Shown here: positions 7,344 to 16,500 of the stretch, in pieces
Numbering within the stretch: the first letter of the stretch is position 1
Layout: each line of letters starts with the position of its first letter
Assembly: GCA_004295085.1 (NCBI GenBank)
Contig: SHNF01000017.1
Location: forward strand, 187,058-251,057
Length of the DNA stretch: 64,000 nucleotides
Source of the DNA: Planctomycetota bacterium
GTDB lineage: Bacteria > Planctomycetota > UBA1135
Direction: 5' to 3'
Program-made: the position numbers and the translations under genes
Notes under the pieces: generated by a model
Told to the model about the DNA's origin: nothing
Databases searched by the model: none
What the model saw: only the letters and a program-made list of their open reading frames with translations

Positions 7344-10186
7344 AGCGCCTCCACCTTCTCCATGAGGGTGCGGAAGTCCGTGCCCATCACCTGGGCTCCC
7401 AGGTCGGTCAGGCTGCGCAGGCTGTTGACGAAGGTCTTGTGCTTGCCGCGCAGGGCGCCGTCCACCTGGCCCCAGCGGTAGTAAAGGTAGGCCTGCATGA
7501 GCTTGAGGCGCCAGAACCCCGCCAGCTCGTACTTGCTGGCGCCGGCCTGCGTCGCCTGCGCTTCCACGGTGACCAGGAGCTTGCTCAGGGTCTCGTCGGC
7601 CTTCTTGAACTCGTCCACGCTGCTGGCGCTGCCGGGCACCTCGATCAGGCGCCCGTCGCGCAGCACCGGGTAGCCGACGAGGATGCGCAAGGAGGCGTCC
7701 AGCACGTCCAGGTCCTTCTGGCGCCTGGGATCTTCCAGCAGCTTCTCGATGATGGGAGCGGCGGCGCCGGTGTTGTCCTGGGCCAGGTAGGCCTCGACCA
7801 GCGCGATCTGCAGCAGGAACTGGTCGGCCTCGCTGCGCCCGGTCGCCTCCGTGCGCAGGACCGACTCCAGGATCCGGCTGGCCTCCACGCTGTTGCCCAG
7901 CAGCAGCTGCAGGCGCGCCTCGGCGTACAGGTTCTTCCACGAGGGCTGCGCCGCCGCGGCGTTGCTGGCGTGCAGGTACTCGACCGCCTTGCGTGCCAGC
8001 GCCGGCTTCTGGTCCGCGGCCGTCTCTACCTCGAGCCGCGCCTGGTAGTGCTTGTAGATCTGGTAGGCGGTGTTGTCCACCCACTTGGGGTCGAGCTTGG
8101 CGGCCGCCAGCTTCTGGAACTCGGCCTCGGCCGCGTCCACGTCCTGCAGGGCCAGGTGGGCCAGGACGCGCGTGAAGAAGGTGCCGCCCACGAAGTCGCC
8201 CTGCTCCGGGTACTGCGTGGCGTAGTCGGCCGACAGCCTCAGGAACTCCGGGTACGCGCCGTCGCGGCGGGTTTCGCCCTGGCGGAAGCGGCACTGGGCC
8301 CGCCAGTACGCGGCCTCGGCGGTCATCTCGGCGCGGGTCTTGCGCCCGGCGGGGTCCGCCGGGTTGTTCTCCAGGTTGACGATGTGGTCCTCGAGGTAGT
8401 CGTTGAAGATCTTGAAGGCCCGGTCGGCGGCGGCCGCATCCCACGCGATCTTGGAGTACTCGCAGCGCCCGCGCATGATCCAGGCGCGCTCGAAGTAGCG
8501 GCTGCCCTTCTGGAAGCCGCTGAAGCTGCGCAGCGCCTTGTCGAAGGCGGCGAGGGCCGCGCGCGCCTCGGGCGAGTCGGCGGCCTGGTCGCGGGCCTTG
8601 CGCGCGGCTTCGCGGGCCGCGTTGAAGTCGCTCTGCGCGCCCTGCCACAGCGCCAGGTCGACGTTGCCGCCGCCGAACTGGCCCAGCGCCGCGTTGGCCT
8701 CGTCGCGGAACCTGGCCAGCACCGGGTCCTCGCGCGCGGCGCTGTAGAACTGCTCCGCCAGCCGCTGCCAGCCCTGCGCGCTGCGCATGCCGTAATCCTG
8801 GTCGTCGGGGAACAGCTCGCAGGCCAGCTGGTAGCACACAGCGGCCTCGAGCTTGCGGTCCATGGCGTCCCAGGTGCGGCCCAGGTAGTAGTAGGTCTGG
8901 CCGCCGAACTCGTTGGCCTTGCTGGAGCCGGGCAGGCGGCTGAGGACGCGCTGGAAGCCGCGCACCGCCTCGGCGTATTCCTTCTGCGCGAAAGCGCCGT
9001 AGGCCGCGTCGTAGAGCACCGCCAGGTCGATGGCGGCGTCGGCCGGCAGCTTCTCCAGGATGTCGCGGGCGACGGCGTTGGCCTCCAGACGCAGCACGCT
9101 GCGCTCGTTCATGCGCGCCACGCGCTCGCTGATCTTCAGGGCATCGTCGTAGCGGCCGCTGCGGTTGAGGGCGTCCGCGTAGCGCAGCAGCACGCGGTAG
9201 CCGGAATCCGACAGGACCACGCCCTCGCCCTCCTCCCAGGCCTGGAAGGTCTCGCCCTTGGCGATGACGTCCTGCACCCGGTCCTGCTTGAGGTACATGC
9301 TCACCAGACCCAGGTACGCGTCCTGCACCACCACGCGGCGGCCCTCCAGCTCGGCCTGAGGGATCTCCACGTTCGGATCCGACGGCACGGCGCTGTCGAT
9401 GACGTGCTGGAAGTACGAAGCGGCCGCTTCGAAGTCGCTCTCGGCCGCGTACACCTCCGCCAGCGCGTTGTAGCCCATGAAGCCGGCGCGGCTGGTCTCG
9501 CCCACCTCCAGCGTGAAGTCCTCGAGCTGCTGGCGGGCGCGGCGGCAGTTCTCCTTGCGGTCCACGCTGCCGGCGGGGTAGAGCAGGCCCCAGTAGAAGT
9601 AGACCAGGGCGCGGTAGTAGAGGCTGGGGAAGTAGACCTGCTGGCGCAGCTCGTCTTTCTGGTCGGCGTCGAGCTTGCCGTACTCCTCGATCAAGGTGTT
9701 GAGGGACTGGAGCGCGCGATCGAACACCTTCTCGGCGTTCTTGCGCTCGTCCGCCTGCCGCTCGGCCGGGATGACGCCGGCGTCCAGCGCCAGCTTCAAG
9801 CTCGACCCGTACAGGTACGCGACTTCCGCGAGGCTGGTGCGCCCGGCGAAAGCCAGCTCGGCGTCCGGATCGGCGGCCAGGAACTCGGTGTAAGCGTCCA
9901 CCGCCCTGGAGAACCCTTCCAGGCGTGCCGGGACCTCGATGGCGCGCTGGGCCGCCTCCTTGCGCACGTCGCAGCGCGCCAGCAGGAGGAAGGCGCGGTC
10001 GTTGTCCTTGGCCTTGGACAGGGAACGATCCAGCTGGATCTCCGACAGGTTGTCGAAGCCCAGTTGCAGGGTGAGGGCGCGCGCGAATGCCGCGTCCTCG
10101 CGCAGCGCCGCGCTGCCCTCCTCCTGCGCCGGTGCGCAGAGCGGGAGCGGCAGCACGGCCGCGAGCAGGCCGGCCAGGACTGTCAT
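7340..10186 (-). CDS. Large exported TPR-repeat protein
   Basis: A 948-residue protein with a signal peptide (MTVLAGLLAAVLPLPLCAPAQ) followed almost entirely by alpha-helical TPR-like repeats. Clear units are GFMGYNALAEVYAAESDFEA, GGQTYYYLGRTWDAMDRKLE and NLYAEARLQLLLGNSVEASR. No catalytic motif was seen. It lies 63 nt after secretin 2 and is coupled by GTGA to the shorter TPR gene. The composition and position suggest a periplasmic scaffold; large TPR proteins also partner TolQR-like motors in other systems, but its role here is inference. Confidence 0.8.
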   Translation of the reverse strand: MTVLAGLLAAVLPLPLCAPAQEEGSAALREDAAFARALTLQLGFDNLSEIQLDRSLSKAKDNDRAFLLLARCDVRKEAAQRAIEVPARLEGFSRAVDAYTEFLAADPDAELAFAGRTSLAEVAYLYGSSLKLALDAGVIPAERQADERKNAEKVFDRALQSLNTLIEEYGKLDADQKDELRQQVYFPSLYYRALVYFYWGLLYPAGSVDRKENCRRARQQLEDFTLEVGETSRAGFMGYNALAEVYAAESDFEAAASYFQHVIDSAVPSDPNVEIPQAELEGRRVVVQDAYLGLVSMYLKQDRVQDVIAKGETFQAWEEGEGVVLSDSGYRVLLRYADALNRSGRYDDALKISERVARMNERSVLRLEANAVARDILEKLPADAAIDLAVLYDAAYGAFAQKEYAEAVRGFQRVLSRLPGSSKANEFGGQTYYYLGRTWDAMDRKLEAAVCYQLACELFPDDQDYGMRSAQGWQRLAEQFYSAAREDPVLARFRDEANAALGQFGGGNVDLALWQGAQSDFNAAREAARKARDQAADSPEARAALAAFDKALRSFSGFQKGSRYFERAWIMRGRCEYSKIAWDAAAADRAFKIFNDYLEDHIVNLENNPADPAGRKTRAEMTAEAAYWRAQCRFRQGETRRDGAYPEFLRLSADYATQYPEQGDFVGGTFFTRVLAHLALQDVDAAEAEFQKLAAAKLDPKWVDNTAYQIYKHYQARLEVETAADQKPALARKAVEYLHASNAAAAQPSWKNLYAEARLQLLLGNSVEASRILESVLRTEATGRSEADQFLLQIALVEAYLAQDNTGAAAPIIEKLLEDPRRQKDLDVLDASLRILVGYPVLRDGRLIEVPGSASSVDEFKKADETLSKLLVTVEAQATQAGASKYELAGFWRLKLMQAYLYYRWGQVDGALRGKHKTFVNSLRSLTDLGAQVMGTDFRTLMEKVEAL

Positions 10187-10249
10187 GCCAGGCGTTCCGT
10201 CAACGAAGAACAGGGAGGACCGTGATCGGGCAGGTCCGCGGCGCCGGTC

Positions 10250-12850
10250 TCAGAACGGCGTCTCGGGAGCTGCCGCCGGCTCGAACTCGTCCGGGATGAT
10301 GACCCGGGCGCTGAGCAGGATGATGAGCTTGCGGTAGGACTCGAAGGTGCCCTTGCGCGAGAAGAAGAACGAGACGATCGGAACCTGGCCCAGGAACGGC
10401 ACGCCGGATTCCAGGTCCTGCTGATCCACCACGTTCAAGCCGCCCAACAGCAGCGTGCCGCCGTCGGGAACCAAGATCCGGGTGCGGATCTTCTGGATCT
10501 CCAGCTCCGGGAGCTGGAGAGTCACCGGGGAGCCCGTGCCCAGCGAAGTCTGGAAGGTCGGAATCGGGCGCCGGAGCGTGGCCACGGTGGGCCGCACGTC
10601 GATATAGGCGAAGCGGCGGTCGGCGGTAACCACCGGGCGCACGTCCAGGAACACCCCGTCCTTGGCCACCCGCACGATCGGATCGGCGATGGCCGCCGCC
10701 TGGGCGATCTCGACGTCGAAGTCGCCCACGTAGGAGACCTGGTTCGCGACCGTCAGGTTGGCCCGGCTGGTGTTGAAGACCATGAGCTTGGGCTCGGTGA
10801 CGATCTCGCTGCGCTTGGACTTCTCCACGGCCCGCAGGATCAGCTCCAGCTGCGTGTCGTCCAGGTACACCCACTGCAGGGCCAGGCCGCCGGAGTTGGT
10901 GAGCACCGAGTCGTCGCCCAGGCCGGCGTCGTACAGGTTCTCGGTGCGCGACAGGATGTTCACGTCGTCGCTGGCTTCCCGGAAGTACATGCCGGCGTCG
11001 TTGCCCGTGCCGATGGTGCCGGGAGCGCCGGGAGAACCGGGATCGGCCCCGAAGTCGTCGAACACGTTGTCGGTGCCCTTGCCGGCCACGCCGCCGGTGC
11101 TGTCGTCGCCCAACCCGCGGAAGTCCACGCCCACGTCCTGCAGGAAGTCGTCCTCGACCTTCAGGAAGCGCACCCGCACCTCGATCATGATGTTGGAGGC
11201 GCGGCGCAGGTCGTTGAGGAGGTTGCGGATCTGCTCGTGCACTCCCGGGGGCGCGAACACGATCAGCGTGCCGTTCTCGATGGCGATGGTGTTGCCCTGG
11301 TCCCAGCTCTCGGGAGCGATGTTCTCCTGGATGGTCTCCTGGAGCTGGTCCTCGGTCAGGATGGTGGCTTCCTTCTCCGGCAGCTCCTCCTGGATCTCGT
11401 CGATGCCGCCCGAAGGCGACAGGTTCACTTCCGTGGACGGGAAGTCCTGGACCTTGCGCACCAGGTCGCGCACCTCGTACTGGCGCAGCACCTGGTCGCC
11501 GCTGGCCTCGGCCGCGGTCACCACGTTGACGACGCCGTTGCGGATCACGAACTTCACCTGGCCGCTGGTCAGGTCCTCGATCGTGCCCAGGAGCTGCGAC
11601 ACCGACAGCGGCCGCTGCGAGGTGAGGCGGATGGTCTTCACGTCCTCGTCCAGGTCCTCGCGCACCGCCCGCGACACCACGAAGTTCACGCCGGTGTACG
11701 CCGCCAGGTTCTCCACGATCTCCTCGATCGGGTTGTCGAAGCGCGGCTCGATGCGGGTGCTGTCCAGGGCCTGGCGGATGGCCTGCTCGGCCGGATCCAC
11801 GGACGACACCTCGCTGATCTCGTCCAGCGGGCGGCGCAGGTCGATCTCCTCCTGCCAGCGCTTGACGTCGTACTCGATGGCGCTCTTGGGCGGCACCGCC
11901 AGCTGGCGCAGCTCCTCGAAGGTGCGCTTCCACTGCTCGCGGAACTCGCCCTGGGTGTCGCGCTCCATCTTCTCGTGCCAGGCCTCGTTGGCGATCGCGC
12001 GCAGTTCCAGGGCCTCTTCGTTGCGCGGATCCAGCTCCAGGATCTGGTCCAGCGTGGCCACGGCCTTCTCGTAGAAGCCGGCGTGGAACTGGCCGTCGGC
12101 CTGCTCGAACAGGATGGCGATGCGCTGCTGGAAATAAGTGCTGCGCGCTTCCTCCGCGGCCTTCGCCTCGGCTTCCGCCGCGGCGGTCTCGGCCGCGCGC
12201 ACGGCCGCCTCCTCGCTGGTGAGGGCCTCGAGCGCCTGGTTCAGCTTGGAGCTGACCAGCTCCAGGTCCAGACCGGCGCCGCTGACGTTGGGCGACACGC
12301 GCAAGGCCAGCTCGGCGGCCTTGTACGAGTCCACGGCGCGGCCGAAGTCGCCCGCGGCCATGGCCCGGTCACCCTCGTTCACCAGGCCTTCGACGCGGAT
12401 GCGCTCGCGCGACAGGCGCATCTGCTGCTGCAGGACCTGGTCTTCGGCCGAGTCCACGCTCCAGCCTTCGCCGCCCAGCGCGGCCTCGCTGCGGCGCAGT
12501 CCGTCGCGGGCGTCGCGGCTGCCGGGGTCGAGCTGGAACGCGTCGGCGTACAGCAGCGCCGCGGTGTGGTAGTCGCCGCGCTCGAAGGCGTCGTTGGCCT
12601 GGTCCACGAACTCGCGCGCCATGACCTGGCGCTTCTGTTCGCGCACCTCGATCTGCTGGCGGGCAGCCTCGACCACGCCTTCCTGGGTGGGCTCCTGCGC
12701 GGGCGCGCCGTCCTCGCCCGCCGGCCGGGCCGCCGCGCCTTCCCCCGCGCCGCTGCCGAGCTCCGCATCGCCGGAGACCTCCGGTGAACCGCACGCGGCC
12801 GCGCACAAGGGCGCGACGAGCAGAAGTAGGTGCTTCCAGAATCGGGTCAT
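10250..12850 (-). CDS. Secretin-family outer-membrane lipoprotein with TPR-like N-terminus (copy 2)
   Basis: An 866-residue secretin with a lipoprotein signal (MTRFWKHLLLLVAPLCAAAC, Cys20). Residues about 80-330 are helical TPR-like with a long Glu/Ala coiled-coil stretch. The STN/N0-like domain is about 370-445, the N1-like segment (TIAIENGTLIVFAPPGVHEQ) about 513-547, and the secretin core about 555-860 with VPDGGTLLLGGL at 794. ATG at 12850 is chosen because the signal peptide starts there. Order and spacing match secretin 1 almost residue for residue, though the sequences differ widely. It follows the GspL/GspM-like genes after a 162-nt gap, so it is the copy nearest to the inner-membrane platform genes. 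Confidence 0.9.
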   Translation of the reverse strand: MTRFWKHLLLLVAPLCAAACGSPEVSGDAELGSGAGEGAAARPAGEDGAPAQEPTQEGVVEAARQQIEVREQKRQVMAREFVDQANDAFERGDYHTAALLYADAFQLDPGSRDARDGLRRSEAALGGEGWSVDSAEDQVLQQQMRLSRERIRVEGLVNEGDRAMAAGDFGRAVDSYKAAELALRVSPNVSGAGLDLELVSSKLNQALEALTSEEAAVRAAETAAAEAEAKAAEEARSTYFQQRIAILFEQADGQFHAGFYEKAVATLDQILELDPRNEEALELRAIANEAWHEKMERDTQGEFREQWKRTFEELRQLAVPPKSAIEYDVKRWQEEIDLRRPLDEISEVSSVDPAEQAIRQALDSTRIEPRFDNPIEEIVENLAAYTGVNFVVSRAVREDLDEDVKTIRLTSQRPLSVSQLLGTIEDLTSGQVKFVIRNGVVNVVTAAEASGDQVLRQYEVRDLVRKVQDFPSTEVNLSPSGGIDEIQEELPEKEATILTEDQLQETIQENIAPESWDQGNTIAIENGTLIVFAPPGVHEQIRNLLNDLRRASNIMIEVRVRFLKVEDDFLQDVGVDFRGLGDDSTGGVAGKGTDNVFDDFGADPGSPGAPGTIGTGNDAGMYFREASDDVNILSRTENLYDAGLGDDSVLTNSGGLALQWVYLDDTQLELILRAVEKSKRSEIVTEPKLMVFNTSRANLTVANQVSYVGDFDVEIAQAAAIADPIVRVAKDGVFLDVRPVVTADRRFAYIDVRPTVATLRRPIPTFQTSLGTGSPVTLQLPELEIQKIRTRILVPDGGTLLLGGLNVVDQQDLESGVPFLGQVPIVSFFFSRKGTFESYRKLIILLSARVIIPDEFEPAAAPETPF

Positions 12851-13012
12851 CGGCTTTCGGTGGGAGGAGCCAGAACCAGGCCGGCGTTCGAGCAGCGCCG
12901 GAGAGTCGGGCAGGACCGTTGCAGGGCGAAGGGGGGGAACGAGCTCAGTCGAGGCGCGGGCACAGGCGGTGACCCTCACCGGGCGCTGGGCGACTCGGCG
13001 CGCACTGCACGC
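12851..13012 (-). other. Intergenic region before secretin 2
   Basis: This 162-nt gap interrupts an otherwise tight minus-strand run, so a separate promoter for secretin 2 is possible. No good -35/-10 pair or Shine-Dalgarno sequence was seen. The only clear structure is a small hairpin with a 6-bp stem (CGGTGA 12967-12972, TCACCG 12976-12981) and a 3-nt loop, about 30 nt past the preceding stop. It has no T-run and is weak as a terminator. Confidence 0.3.
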
Positions 13013-13936
13013 TCATTGCCCCGGGCGCGCGGTGCCCTCCGGAAGCAGCAGTTCCAGGTTCCAGGAGGTACCGCACGGATCGGTGAGGCGGATGGTGGCG
13101 AGCAGCCGTTGCTGGTTGACCTCGCGAGAACGGCTCGCGGGGAGGGCGCCGATTATGACCCTGCGCCCGAGGGCGTCAAAGCGCGGAATAGTAGTCGGGA
13201 TTCGCACTTCGGTATCCATCACCGCAAGCGATTCCAGGAACCAGCCGGTGTCGCCCACCGCCTGGCCCAGGTGGGCTGGGTGGGGGCCGGAGCGCCGGCC
13301 GTGCCGCTCGTAGACCAGCACGATGCCCCCGTCCGCGCCGAGGCCTTCCGCGCTCCACTGCCCGCTGGCCGGGAACTCCAGGCTGACGGCGGCCGGGGCG
13401 GACTCCGTGGCAGTCGGGGCGCCGGCGGGCGCGTCCATGCGCGCACGCACCCGGTAGTGGTAGGTGAGGCCTTCGCAGCGTACGGGATCGAAATATTGGA
13501 GCTCGCCGGTGTCACCGAGCTCCTCCGCGGCGCCTTCTCCGGCCCAGCGGGTGAGGCGGTAGCGCACCTCCTCGGCCGGATTGGCGGGATCGGGGAGCCA
13601 GCGCAGGCGGATGCCGCCGTCCTCGACTGCGGCGCGCAGCTCCGCCGGCGGCTGCAGCGGCGGCAGCGCACCCGGCCCGGGGGCTGGCGGCGGCGGGCGC
13701 AGGCCGAATGCGGCCGCGGCTGCGGCCGGCAGGCGCGGCGCACCGGTCTCCCAGGACGCCAGCCAGTCCTGCGGGCGGACTCCCGGGCCGCCGGCGGGGA
13801 CGGGCGGCGGCAATTCCTGCGGCGCGGGCGGCTGCGCGCCGCCGGGCGGAGGGAACGGGCGCAGGCTCACGGCGGCCAGGGCCGCGGCCGCGGCCAGCAC
13901 CGCCAGCACGGTCAGGGCCGGTGCGAGGCGCGCCAT
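13013..13936 (-). CDS. Single-pass membrane protein with a fibronectin type III-like module
   Basis: A 307-residue protein with one N-terminal membrane segment (LAPALTVLAVLAAAAALAAV, about 4-23). A Pro/Ala-rich linker follows to about 95. Then comes a beta-sandwich module with fibronectin-like features (PPAELRAAVEDGGIRLRWLP, and YHYRVRARMD near its end). The C-terminal 110 residues are unassigned. It occupies the place of pilP or gspC, between the GspM-like gene and a secretin, and the bitopic topology fits an inner-membrane-to-secretin linker. No HR domain or PilP homology is recognisable, so that role is positional inference only. It starts 3 nt after the upstream gene. Confidence 0.65.
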   Translation of the reverse strand: MARLAPALTVLAVLAAAAALAAVSLRPFPPPGGAQPPAPQELPPPVPAGGPGVRPQDWLASWETGAPRLPAAAAAAFGLRPPPPAPGPGALPPLQPPAELRAAVEDGGIRLRWLPDPANPAEEVRYRLTRWAGEGAAEELGDTGELQYFDPVRCEGLTYHYRVRARMDAPAGAPTATESAPAAVSLEFPASGQWSAEGLGADGGIVLVYERHGRRSGPHPAHLGQAVGDTGWFLESLAVMDTEVRIPTTIPRFDALGRRVIIGALPASRSREVNQQRLLATIRLTDPCGTSWNLELLLPEGTARPGQ

Positions 13937-13939
13937 GCT

Positions 13940-14524
13940 TCAGACTCCCGCGCGCGGCTCGAAGAAGCGCTGCGCCGGCGTGACGTGCAGCCACAGCACC
14001 AGTTGCGCGGCTCCGCCGCCGGCGGCGCCCAGCTGCACGCGCTGCGGGTCAGCCAGGTAGCCGCGGCCGAGCGGAGCCGCGAGCAAGTGCTCCAGCAGCC
14101 GCAGGCACTCGGGCGCCGGGCCGGCGAAGTCGGCGCGCAATTGCAGACTGCGCCCGTCGGCGCTGCCCTCGATGCGCAAGGCGCGCGCGCGCGTCGCCGG
14201 CGGCAGCGGCTGCTCCATCCAGCGGGCCAGCTCGCTGCGCGCGGCCAGGCCGGCTTCCGATCCCTCGAGCAGCCCGGCGCCCGCGGGCGCAACGGCCAGT
14301 CCCCAGTCACCTAGCGCGGTCACCACGGCGCTGGCGGAAGGCGCCGACGTCACAGCGCCCAGCGCGTCCCGCAGGATGCGCTGCTGCGGCGGCTGCAGCG
14401 TGCCCTCCGGGACCGCCGGCGCCGCGGCCCGCGCCAGCTCGCGCCAGGCGCTGGCACGCTCCCTCCAGCTCACCAGGGTGAAGGTCGCAGCCAGCAGGAT
14501 CGCGAGCGCCAGCAGCGCTTTCAT
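13940..14524 (-). CDS. GspM/PilO-like bitopic inner-membrane protein
   Basis: A 194-residue protein with one N-terminal membrane helix (MKALLALAILLAATFTLVSW) and a periplasmic domain of mixed alpha/beta character (SLQLRADFAGPAPECLRLLE, then AQLVLWLHVTPAQRF). Length, topology and place after a PilM/N-like gene match GspM or PilO, small platform proteins of type II secretion and type IV pili. The sequence is too divergent to be sure. The ATG at 14524 overlaps the upstream stop by 4 nt (ATGA). Confidence 0.6.
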   Translation of the reverse strand: MKALLALAILLAATFTLVSWRERASAWRELARAAAPAVPEGTLQPPQQRILRDALGAVTSAPSASAVVTALGDWGLAVAPAGAGLLEGSEAGLAARSELARWMEQPLPPATRARALRIEGSADGRSLQLRADFAGPAPECLRLLEHLLAAPLGRGYLADPQRVQLGAAGGGAAQLVLWLHVTPAQRFFEPRAGV

Positions 14525-15621
14525 GGGCCACCTGGCTTCCCGCCCACTTCGCCGCGCACCAGCGTGGAGCCGTCCGCGAACGAGCGCGCTTCCAGGCGGA
14601 AGTCCGGCGGCAGGGCCTGCAGCCAGTCCGCGGACGCGCCCGGAACTCCCGGCACCAGGCGCATGCGCACCTGGGCCCTGGTCTGGCCCGGCGCGGTGAT
14701 GAGGTCCAGATCCTCGAGCGCTCCGGGCGGCGCCTGCTGCAGCAGGACCTCGAGCGCGCGGTTCATGGCGCGGCGGCGCGCCAGCAGGCGGCCCAGCTCC
14801 TCGGGCGTGGCCGGCGCGCCGGCCGCAAAGACCGCCGAGGACCGCGCCGGAGTCGACGCACCGGGACCGCTGAAGCGCTCCAGTGCGCGCGCCTGGCGCG
14901 TGCCCAGCCAGGTGGCTCCGCCGACGGCGGCGGCGGCCAGCACGCTGGCCGTCCACAGCCAGGGCTCCGGCTGGCGCGTCCGCGCCGGAAGGAAGACGCC
15001 CGGACGCGCCGGCTGGATCGCGCCCAGGGCCGCGCCCGCCGCGGCCCGGTCGGCGCCCCGCTCCTCGCCGCTGCGGCGCAGCATCCGCGGGGTGCAGCCG
15101 GCGCGCGCCAGCTCCTGTTCCACGACGCCGGCGCCCGGAGCGTCGCCGTCCACCGCCACGGCGGCCGGCCGGCCGAACGCCTCGGCGGCGCGCTGCAGCT
15201 GGTCCACGGCTTCGCGCAGCGGGCCGCGGCGCGGCAGGGAGCCGGCCGGGCCGACTCCCGGCTCGCCCAGGTTCCACAGCAGCCGCTCGGGCCGCAGCCA
15301 CACGAACAGGTCGGCGGCGAGCAGGCGGCCGCACTCCCATTCCCAGAGCGCGGCCGCGGTCGCGGGATGGAGCAGGGCGCGCGCCGCGGGACGGCGCAGC
15401 GGCCAGTCGGCGCCGGGCCGGCGCACGCGCTCTCCGTCCTGCTCCTCTGCCAGCGCCCAGGGCAGGTTGCGCTCTCCGGTCAGCCGCTGGTACAGCGCCT
15501 CCAGCTCCTCCAGCGGCACCTGTCCCGCAGCCAGCACTTCCGGAGCGCTTGCGGGTGCCCGCTCCACCAGGGCGTAGGCGACCTGCCGGCCGCTGCGGTG
15601 CAGTCCCAGGCCCCGGCTCAC
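14521..15621 (-). CDS. GspL/PilM-PilN-like membrane platform protein
   Basis: A 366-residue protein in two parts joined by one transmembrane helix. Residues 1-220 are cytoplasmic and begin [20 protein letters not shown], like the first strands of the actin-like fold of GspL/PilM. The helix is WLWTASVLAAAAVGGATWLG (221-240). About 125 periplasmic residues follow, ending in a ferredoxin-like pattern (DFRLEARSFADGSTLVRGEV). One gene spanning both PilM-like and PilN-like parts is the GspL layout. The GTG start at 15621 gives a GTGA overlap with the upstream gene. Homology is inferred from architecture and neighbours, since sequence similarity is low. No GspE-like ATPase is nearby. Confidence 0.6.
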   Translation of the reverse strand: MSRGLGLHRSGRQVAYALVERAPASAPEVLAAGQVPLEELEALYQRLTGERNLPWALAEEQDGERVRRPGADWPLRRPAARALLHPATAAALWEWECGRLLAADLFVWLRPERLLWNLGEPGVGPAGSLPRRGPLREAVDQLQRAAEAFGRPAAVAVDGDAPGAGVVEQELARAGCTPRMLRRSGEERGADRAAAGAALGAIQPARPGVFLPARTRQPEPWLWTASVLAAAAVGGATWLGTRQARALERFSGPGASTPARSSAVFAAGAPATPEELGRLLARRRAMNRALEVLLQQAPPGALEDLDLITAPGQTRAQVRMRLVPGVPGASADWLQALPPDFRLEARSFADGSTLVRGEVGGKPGGP

Positions 15622-16466
15622 GATGTTTTCCGTGAGGGAGTCGGCAGGCCCAGGTAACGCATTCCGAGCTGCAGGTCCTGCCAGCAGTCGGACTTGGCGT
15701 TGGGATTGCGCAGCAGGTACGCCGGGTGGAAGGTCACCAGGACCATGCGTCCGTCCTGCGGCCGGGGGTGCAGGACTCCGCGCAGGCGCGCGATCGGCGC
15801 CTGCGTGCCCAGCAGCTGCGCGGCCGCGTGCCGCCCCAGGGCAACGATCAGCTCCGGCTGCACCCAGGCGATCTGCTCTTCCAGGAAGGGCGCGCAACTG
15901 GCCTTCTCCTCCGGTTCCGGATCGCGATTGCCGGGCGGCCGGCACTTGAGCACGTTGCAGATGAACACCTGGCTGCGCGGCAGGCCGATTCCGTGCTCGA
16001 TCATGCGCGTCAGCAGCTGGCCCGCCGCGCCCACGAAGGGACGTCCGGTGCGGTCCTCGTCGGCGCCAGGCGCCTCGCCCACGAACAAGATGCGTGCGTC
16101 GGCGGCGCCTTCGCCGGGCACGGCCTGCGTGCGCGTGTGCGCCAGCTTGCAGCGCGTACAGCGCGCCGCCCGTTCGGCGATGTCGGCCAGGGCCGCCGCC
16201 GCCGCCTCGGGCGTGCGGACCGGGGCGCGCGCCGGCACGCGCGGGCGCGCGAACGCCGCCGGTGCCGCCGCAGCCGCGCCGGGGCTGGCGCTGGCGCTGG
16301 CGCTGGCGCCGAACAAGTCGTGCACCTGCGCTGGCGCCCGCTTCGGCGCGTCCGGCAGGGCCCGCGGGAACGCGTGCAGGCCGCTGTCCACGCAGGTCTC
16401 GAGGAAGAGCTCGAGAGCTGCGCTCCGGTGCGCGTCCCCCGCGGCGCGGTCGGCCATGCCGGCCAT
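15618..16466 (-). CDS. Family 4 uracil-DNA glycosylase (Fe-S)
   Basis: A 282-residue DNA repair enzyme that removes uracil from DNA. The C-terminal 190 residues carry the family-4 pattern: CTRCKL, the active-site loop [33 protein letters not shown] with EEKASC, and FHPAYLL near the end. The four cysteines of these motifs are those that hold the 4Fe-4S cluster in this family. The N-terminal 90 residues are a low-complexity Ala/Ser/Pro extension including an Ala-Ser run encoded by a hexanucleotide repeat. ATG 16466 is chosen; ATG 16457 is an alternative. It heads the minus-strand run, coupled by GTGA to the GspL-like gene. Confidence 0.9.
   Translation of the reverse strand: MAGMADRAAGDAHRSAALELFLETCVDSGLHAFPRALPDAPKRAPAQVHDLFGASASASASPGAAAAAPAAFARPRVPARAPVRTPEAAAAALADIAERAARCTRCKLAHTRTQAVPGEGAADARILFVGEAPGADEDRTGRPFVGAAGQLLTRMIEHGIGLPRSQVFICNVLKCRPPGNRDPEPEEKASCAPFLEEQIAWVQPELIVALGRHAAAQLLGTQAPIARLRGVLHPRPQDGRMVLVTFHPAYLLRNPNAKSDCWQDLQLGMRYLGLPTPSRKTS
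16284..16307. repeat. Hexanucleotide tandem repeat inside the glycosylase linker
   Basis: Four perfect copies of GCTGGC in a row, read on the minus strand as Ala-Ser dipeptides in the low-complexity N-terminal linker of the uracil-DNA glycosylase. Copy-number change by slippage would keep the frame. Confidence 0.85.
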
Positions 16467-16500
16467 TCTGCGCTGCCCCGCCCCTGGCGGACAAGCCGGT

